Part shown: one piece after another, positions 6,653-10,272 of the stretch
How the letters are laid out: the number at the start of each line of letters is the position of its first letter
Position numbering within the stretch: the first letter of the stretch is position 1
DNA from: Chromera velia
Lineage: Eukaryota > Sar > Chromeraceae
Direction: 5' to 3'
Length of the DNA: 10,272 nt
Assembly: GCA_018398765.1 (NCBI GenBank)
Contig: JAHBMJ010005768.1
Coordinates: 1 to 10,272, forward strand
Program-made: the position numbers and the translations under genes
Notes under the pieces: model-generated
What the model was told of the DNA's origin: nothing
Databases searched by the model: none
Seen by the model: the letters and a program-made list of their open reading frames with translations, nothing else

Positions 6653-7489
6653 GTGGGTTATTCTCAACAGACACCTCTCAAAGTCTCTTCAGTCATTGCC
6701 AAGCAAAACTTGCATGCTCGATCGGCCGATCGGGCCGGCTGGTGCTGACAGCCATTCAGCTGTTCGATCAATGAGCTACTTCTTTCATTCCCTTTCTAGA
6801 ACGAATAGTCGACCATGCACGTTCGGTCAGGCAGGGGGGTTCTGACACGGCGTTCCGCCCAGCAGCAATCTGATCGTTGTAGTCTCTTTCGACTGTCATC
6901 CTCCCGCCAGGACGAGATCAGATTGGGATCCGGTGATGCACAAACCACCTGTCTTACTCCTGAGCGTCCGTAAACTCGCTTCCGCTTTGTTCGTTGATTC
7001 GAGTCCACATTCTCGTTCGTCTGCCGGCCTTCCAGTGTCTGATGGAAGACTGCCTGCTGACTGGTGTCCATGCACCTTCAGTTGCTCGATTTTCTATCCG
7101 CCTGGTAGTCCGTGCAGCGTTTGCTGAATGTAAACTTGTTCATCGACTCAAATAAAGTGTTGGCTGCCGAAGCTGAACGGCTCATTACCATTCGAAGAGA
7201 CAATGCAGCTGCATTGATTCGGCACGCAGTTCCAACAAGAGCTTGCGGAAGCGCTCAGGAAAGGGTTCGAGTCTTTTGGGACTTTGAGACTCTCGAGTGC
7301 ATGATGGTCGACTTAATTCAAACGAGTCAAGTGTGTAGTTTGAAAAGCTGGTTATTGAATCTGTTGGTCTGTACGTCTCAGTAGCTGTCGATCGCGTTGT
7401 CATTATTCTCTTCTCCGGTCATCGATCCTGTCTCTCTCTGTTTTGTCCTCTCCGTGACTACATGCCCACTTCTCTGTCTTTGCCTGCAG
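6653..7489 (+). other. Long intron, with a possible extra exon
   Basis: This 837-base stretch has no exon with compatible phase. A 7115-7330 block after CCGTGCAG is open (starting RLLNVNLFIDSNKVLAAEAE) and ends before GTGTGT. It enters and leaves in phase 0, while its neighbours need phase 2, so I did not include it. CGATCGGCCGATCG near 6720 is an inverted repeat. Confidence 0.3.
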
Positions 7490-7568
7490 AGACACGGAGA
7501 AAAAGAGGCGCAGGGAGGGCACAAAACAAAGAGTCATCAAGAATGGGAAGAAGAAGCTGAAGCAAAAG
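7490..7568 (+). CDS. Exon, Lys/Arg-rich block (nuclear-localisation-like)
   Basis: It is bounded by CTTTGCCTGCAG (ending 7489). The first base completes the Arg codon from the exon at 6468. Then 26 codons follow, from DTEKKRRREGTKQRVIKNG to KKKLKQK, ending in phase 0 at a GTCAAT donor (7569). Thirteen of 26 residues are Lys or Arg, in two clusters (KKRRR and KKKLKQK) about 12 residues apart, the layout of a bipartite nuclear localisation signal. The GC-rich third positions favour this frame over the other open one. An alternative donor GTATGT at 7604 is stronger by consensus but gives a phase that conflicts with the coding frames downstream. Confidence 0.5.
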
Positions 7569-7926
7569 GTCAATCTTCGTACTCAACGGAGCGTGTGTTC
7601 AGAGTATGTGGACGCATGATCGAACATGGATTTGTGTACGTCCCTTGAGAGACGTACGTGCTCTGTATGTATGAATAAAAATGTGTCCACTATGTGTGCA
7701 TGCATATGGCTGTGCACCTAGAATGAAGTCCGATCTTGTCTCAGATCGAGTTGCTTCATTCGTGGACACATGCATGCGCATACGTGATATTTAGCATTTG
7801 CTCAACGCATCTGTCGATGGATCCACAGCAAAGATTTTTCTTCCACTTTTTCCATCGTATTTTCCATTATATATATAGGTTTCAAGTGGAATTAATCAAT
7901 AGTTGTATGACTCGTGAATCTTGCAG

Positions 7927-7971
7927 GGGACGCCTCGCTTTTCAAGCTCGACCGCTGCGAATGACTTTATG
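7927..7971 (+). CDS. Short 45-base exon
   Basis: It is bounded by GAATCTTGCAG (ending 7926) and GTCAGT (7972). In phase 0 it encodes GTPRFSSSTAANDFM, 15 residues, and stays phase 0 into the next exon. Its size and phase allow clean skipping. Support is the pair of splice signals and the fit to both neighbours. Confidence 0.4.
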
Positions 7972-8038
7972 GTCAGTCTCTCTTCTCTTTTGCTCCTGTT
8001 TTAATTTTCTTCTTCTTTCTTCATCTTCATGACATGCT

Positions 8039-8218
8039 CTTTTCCTTGAACCCTTACTTCAATACAGAGATTCTCGTTTTGTTGAACCCTGACTTCAATA
8101 CAGAGATTCTGTTTTCCTTGAACCCTTACTTCAATACAGAGATTCTCTTTTCGTTGAACCCTTACTTCAATACAGAGATTCTCTTTTCGTTGAACCCTGA
8201 CTTCAATACAGAGATTCT
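8039..8218 (+). repeat. Minisatellite: 5 x 36 bp inside an intron
   Basis: Five units of exactly 36 bases (8039-8074, 8075-8110, 8111-8146, 8147-8182, 8183-8218) share TTCAATACAGAGATTCT. They vary at a T/G in CCCTTACTTC/CCCTGACTTC and in the TTTTCC/TTTTGT/TTTTCG spacer. Each unit holds an inverted pair TTGAA-N7-TTCAA. Because 36 is twelve codons, frames stay open through the array on both strands (plus: LNPYFNTEIL; minus: ENLCIEVRVQ). It lies between the exons at 7927 and 8364, within an intron running from 7972 to 8363, and matches neither exon frame. Confidence 0.95.
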
Positions 8219-8363
8219 CGATTTCTCGTGCCCGCGCCTCTCCACTCTCCCTCCCTGGTGTTGATTGAAACTCTTTGATGGATGGCATTGCGCTGATTCC
8301 TCTGCCGTGCTTCCTGTCTTTCTTCTCTCCTTTCTCCCTCTGCTCCCCCCCCTCCTTCTGCAG

Positions 8364-8495
8364 GTGTGCCACTACAAGGGAGACAACGCCCTGGACTGCA
8401 ACAAGCCGAACCACCACGATCCCTCGCAGGGCTGCTACGGCAAAAACATTGGCAACAGAATCCGCACCAAGGAGCAGTGCCGTGGCGGAGGGGCC
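8364..8495 (+). CDS. Exon with Cys/His-rich motif, unknown function
   Basis: It follows CCTCCTTCTGCAG (ending 8363). In phase 0 it reads VCHYKGDNALDCNKPNHH, then DPSQGCYGKNIGNRIRTK, then EQCRGGGA. Third positions are strongly G/C in this frame only, the clearest codon bias in the gene. Cysteines fall at exon residues 2, 12, 24 and 39 (C-x9-C-x11-C-x14-C) with His at 3, 17 and 18, which could bind zinc or form disulfides. The protein's otherwise basic, nuclear-like character favours metal binding, by inference. The 3' end is uncertain: GTCTCT at 8496 (phase 0), GTGGCG at 8482 (phase 1), or readthrough into a Ser/Pro-rich tail ending at TAA 8652-8654. No family is recognised. Confidence 0.55.
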
Positions 8496-8814
8496 GTCTC
8501 TTCTTCGTTTTCCTCTTCTCCGTCTTTGTCGTTCTCTCTAGCGCCCTCCCACTCATTCGTGTCCTCCCCCTCGTCCTCATTCACCCCTGCTGCTCCCGCA
8601 CGCCCCTCCTCCTCCTACGCCCCCCCAAGACCCACCACTTCCCCTCGGACGTAAAGAGCCCCCTCCACAAGCTCATGGAGACCCGCCTCCTCCTCCACTC
8701 CCGTGTACTCCTCCCCAACAAGAACCTTCTCTCCCCCCCTTTCCCGGCCTGCCTCGACGCTTGTTGACTCCTCGTCCCCTTCCTCTTCCTCTTCTTCCGG
8801 GGCTCCCTGTGCAG
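8496..8814 (+). other. Pyrimidine-rich intron (or Ser/Pro-rich coding tail)
   Basis: The plus strand is overwhelmingly C and T from about 8500 to 8814 and ends CTCCCTGTGCAG. If instead translated in the upstream frame it gives a Ser/Pro-rich tail to a TAA at 8652. The minus-strand frame here (8615-9100) is Glu/Gly/Arg low complexity and reflects the skew. Confidence 0.45.
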
Positions 8815-8941
8815 GGCGGACTGACAGTGTGTACCGCCAGACTCCCGGAAGCATCAGAGGGTGATGGACGAAAGAGAGCCAAGCAAGGAGAAAGAAGAGG
8901 CAATCAATCGGAAGAGAGGGAGAGAAAAGAAGAGAGAACAA
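8815..8941 (+). CDS. Candidate exon, very hydrophilic, frame uncertain
   Basis: It lies between GTGCAG (ending 8814) and a GTATGA donor (8942). In phase 0 it reads GGLTVCTARLPEASEGDG, then a Lys/Arg/Glu-only stretch, and leaves in phase 1, matching the last exon. Two competing readings exist. Phase 1 gives RTDSVYRQTPGSIRG with a donor at 8861. A downstream acceptor at 8827 gives CVPPDSRKHQRVMDEREPSK and on. All are purine-rich and protein-like, so position is better supported than frame. Confidence 0.35.
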
Positions 8942-9161
8942 GTATGAACAGGCGACCGATCGACCAATCGATAAAATGTCTGGCATGCCCCGCACGTACC
9001 CGCACGTTCTTTTGAAGGGATTGAGGAAAGATGAGGTGACTTGACTGAGACTGACCGCAAACAATGAATTGCTCTTCCTCTTTCCCCTTCGCCTCTGCAT
9101 GACCTCTCTGTGAAAAAGCCGTGCAAGCCAGTTCGTTACGCGTCTACTTTTTTTTTTTCAG

Positions 9162-9322
9162 GAAACCAAAATAGAAAACTAAACAAATGGGAGGAAGGCA
9201 TGAAGTGGAGAAATTTCCCAGAAAAGCAAAGGAGGGAAGAAAGAAGAGGAAAGGCACAGATTGGCAGCAGAGTTTTGAGGAGGATAGATCCCTCAACGAG
9301 ACCCCCGCTTACAAGTGCCTAA
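9162..9322 (+). CDS. Candidate last exon, basic C-terminus
   Basis: It follows a T11 tract and CAG (ending 9161). With two bases completing a codon from the previous exon, the frame gives NQNRKLNKWEEGMKW, then a Lys/Arg/Glu-rich middle, and ends RRIDPSTRPPLTSA at TAA 9320-9322. The other entry phases stop within about ten codons. From ATG 9187 another frame (ending PAYKCLNMICRYIYL) is also open past 9322, so a different splice choice is possible. AT-rich DNA begins at once after the stop, as expected for a 3' untranslated region. Confidence 0.35.
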
Positions 9323-9464
9323 ACATGATCTGTAGATATATATATCTTTAGATATATTTTTCATACCTCATAATATAATATATGCACAGGAAAAAAAATA
9401 TATAAAAAATATAAGATGTAACACTGTATGACTGAAAATTTTCTTTAAGAAAAGTTCCATGGTG

Positions 9465-9502
9465 AATAAATGAATTTTAATAATGGTTTTGTAGATGGTT
9501 TT
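9465..9502 (+). terminator. Candidate poly(A) signal with GT-rich downstream element
   Basis: AATAAA lies at 9465-9470, 142 bases past the proposed stop. It is followed by two copies of ATGGTTTTGTA (9483-9505 region), resembling a GU-rich downstream element. AT-rich DNA makes a chance AATAAA likely. Confidence 0.3.
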
Positions 9503-10104
9503 GTATAATTAAATTGGAACTTATACATAGTGGCGTTAGCCATAACTAATATAACTTCGTTATATATACGGTATGATATACATGGCCCAAAGGGCCATGT
9601 TATGTTTTATGTGGTGCGTAATATAAGATTCAAGACGAGATTGGCTTTCTCGAACAGTTCGAAGAGGGGGAAGAACAAGCGTCCAGCAGAGAGAACCTCT
9701 CTTTTAACCAGGGTTGCCGATTTTTTTGGCGGTAGACAAGCTTCATTACGTACGGACGTGGGTGGGCGGGACATGAGGGGGGTCTTAATCAAACCGGACC
9801 CCGCCGCCCAACATTTTGGCCTCGTATGGGGAAAGGAGAAGAGAGCCCTGCCTTCCTTTCTTTCCGCTTCTGAACCCCATCCAACTCACCTAGGAGACGT
9901 CAGTTCGCCTCTCTAGACTCTCTCTAGCTGCTTGGTGCAGAAAAAACGACTCCAATACACACAGGGAGTGCAAAGAACGGACGTCTGAGCTCTGACACCT
10001 GAAGAGGCCAAAGAGGCCTCCCTGGACTCAGAAGTGACTAAAGGGCTGTGATGCATCAATGATGATAAAATGCATACCGACACACTCCATCTGGTCCAGG
10101 TAAC
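9503..10104. other. Intergenic stretch, weak plus-strand frame only
   Basis: A 128-codon plus-strand frame (9530-9916) starts at GTG. It contains FGLVWGKEKRALPSFLSASE but has no ATG or splice signal to support it, and a 61-codon minus frame overlaps. G/C rises sharply after 9720. At 10007-10020 AGAGGCC is repeated (GAGGCCAAAGAGGCC). GTCCAG followed by GTAACT near 10100 resembles a plus-strand donor, with no matching exon recognised. Confidence 0.25.
9580..9600. repeat. Perfect 9-bp-arm hairpin
   Basis: ACATGGCCC, a three-A loop, and GGGCCATGT form a perfect stem with GC-rich neck inside AT-rich DNA, 260 bases past the gene's proposed stop. There is no T run after it, so it is not a bacterial-type terminator. 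Its role is unknown. Confidence 0.7.
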
Positions 10105-10272
10105 TTAGTTCCAACAGGAGACAACGAATGGTTGGTGCACTATGGACTTCAAGTGACAAGTCTGCCCAGGAACAGAAAGATACACTCCAGGGGGCAGCCT
10201 ATGTGAAATCGCCGGAAGACCGTTCTCTTTCTTGAGTGCCTCCAACCTGCATCCAGCGCACAGAGGTACTGC
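10105..10272 (-). CDS. Partial minus-strand coding fragment running off the window
   Basis: From the right edge, a minus-strand frame of 55 codons (first complete codon GTA at 10269-10267) ends at TAA 10105-10107. It reads VPLCAGCRLEALKKENG, then LPAISHRLPPGVYLSVPGQ, then TCHLKSIVHQPFVV. Composition is protein-like, with a CxxC pair (CAGC) near the left end of the visible part and a later Cys-x-His, but there is too little to call a zinc finger. No ATG is in view, so the start lies outside. A second minus frame is also open for about 40 codons, which keeps confidence low. Confidence 0.3.
   Translation of the reverse strand, partial: AVPLCAGCRLEALKKENGLPAISHRLPPGVYLSVPGQTCHLKSIVHQPFVVSCWN

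Noticed and set aside
7112-7384. 90-codon plus-strand frame in the long intron
   Set aside because: Its entry and exit phases do not fit the flanking exons and codon choice is unbiased; kept only as a note on the intron.
8039-8218. CRISPR-like array
   Set aside because: Units are contiguous with no unique spacers; it is a minisatellite in an intron of eukaryotic-type DNA.
8001-8417. 138-codon minus-strand frame with 12-residue repeats
   Set aside because: Its repeats come from the 36-bp minisatellite and the rest is antisense to a better-supported exon; no start or splice signal favours it.
8615-9100. 161-codon minus-strand frame
   Set aside because: Glu/Gly/Arg low complexity over the reverse of a pyrimidine-rich intron; it is a by-product of strand skew and conflicts with plus-strand exons.
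9551-9573. Resemblance to a loxP arm (ATAACTTCGT...TATAC)
   Set aside because: The match is partial, there is no second arm with the proper spacer, and the stretch is explained by a simple 5-bp inverted repeat in AT-rich DNA.

Overview
The window looks like nuclear DNA of a eukaryote. There are no bacterial-style operons. One strand carries a chain of short open blocks, each bordered by a pyrimidine tract plus a CAG acceptor and a GT donor (GTGAGT, GTGGGT, GTATGA), separated by introns of roughly 100-850 bases. TGCATGC-type motifs, (TA)n tracts and C/T-rich introns with TGCAG acceptors fit an alveolate of the chromerid/coccidian kind. That assignment is inference from style, not from a recognised gene.

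Layout. 105-386 (-): an open frame that may be the last exon of a gene or element copy. 680-1223 (+): three short open frames that tile end to end in three different frames, best read as a decayed coding sequence. 1664-2626 (-): the longest coherent coding signal, a 320-codon frame with no frameshift but with two internal TAG codons and a terminal TGA. It is an unrecognised, probably helical protein, either a nonsense-damaged copy or a readthrough gene. 2627-4430: non-coding, with a GC-rich hairpin and tandem repeat, a long pyrimidine tract, a degenerate tRNA-Met-like sequence with pol III box-like motifs, and several diverged direct and inverted repeats. 4430-4714 (+): a weak open frame only.

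4898-9500 (+): the main gene model, from a TATA/TGCATGCA-rich upstream region through an initiator ATG at 5399 (an alternative with an earlier exon is noted) to a stop at 9322 and an AATAAA at 9465. I propose nine exons. Exons at 6035, 6468, 7490, 7927 and 8364 join with compatible phases. The second exon and the last two are uncertain. The product would be about 340 residues: strongly basic, charged, with a Lys/Arg-rich nuclear-localisation-like block and one Cys/His-rich exon. I do not recognise the family. One intron holds a perfect-length 5 x 36 bp minisatellite.

9323-10272: AT-rich 3' flank, a perfect 9-bp-arm hairpin, a weak plus-strand frame, and at the right edge a minus-strand open frame that runs out of the window. 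The minus-strand and decayed blocks on the left probably derive from mobile or foreign sequence, but no terminal repeats, transposase or polymerase motif was seen to prove it.
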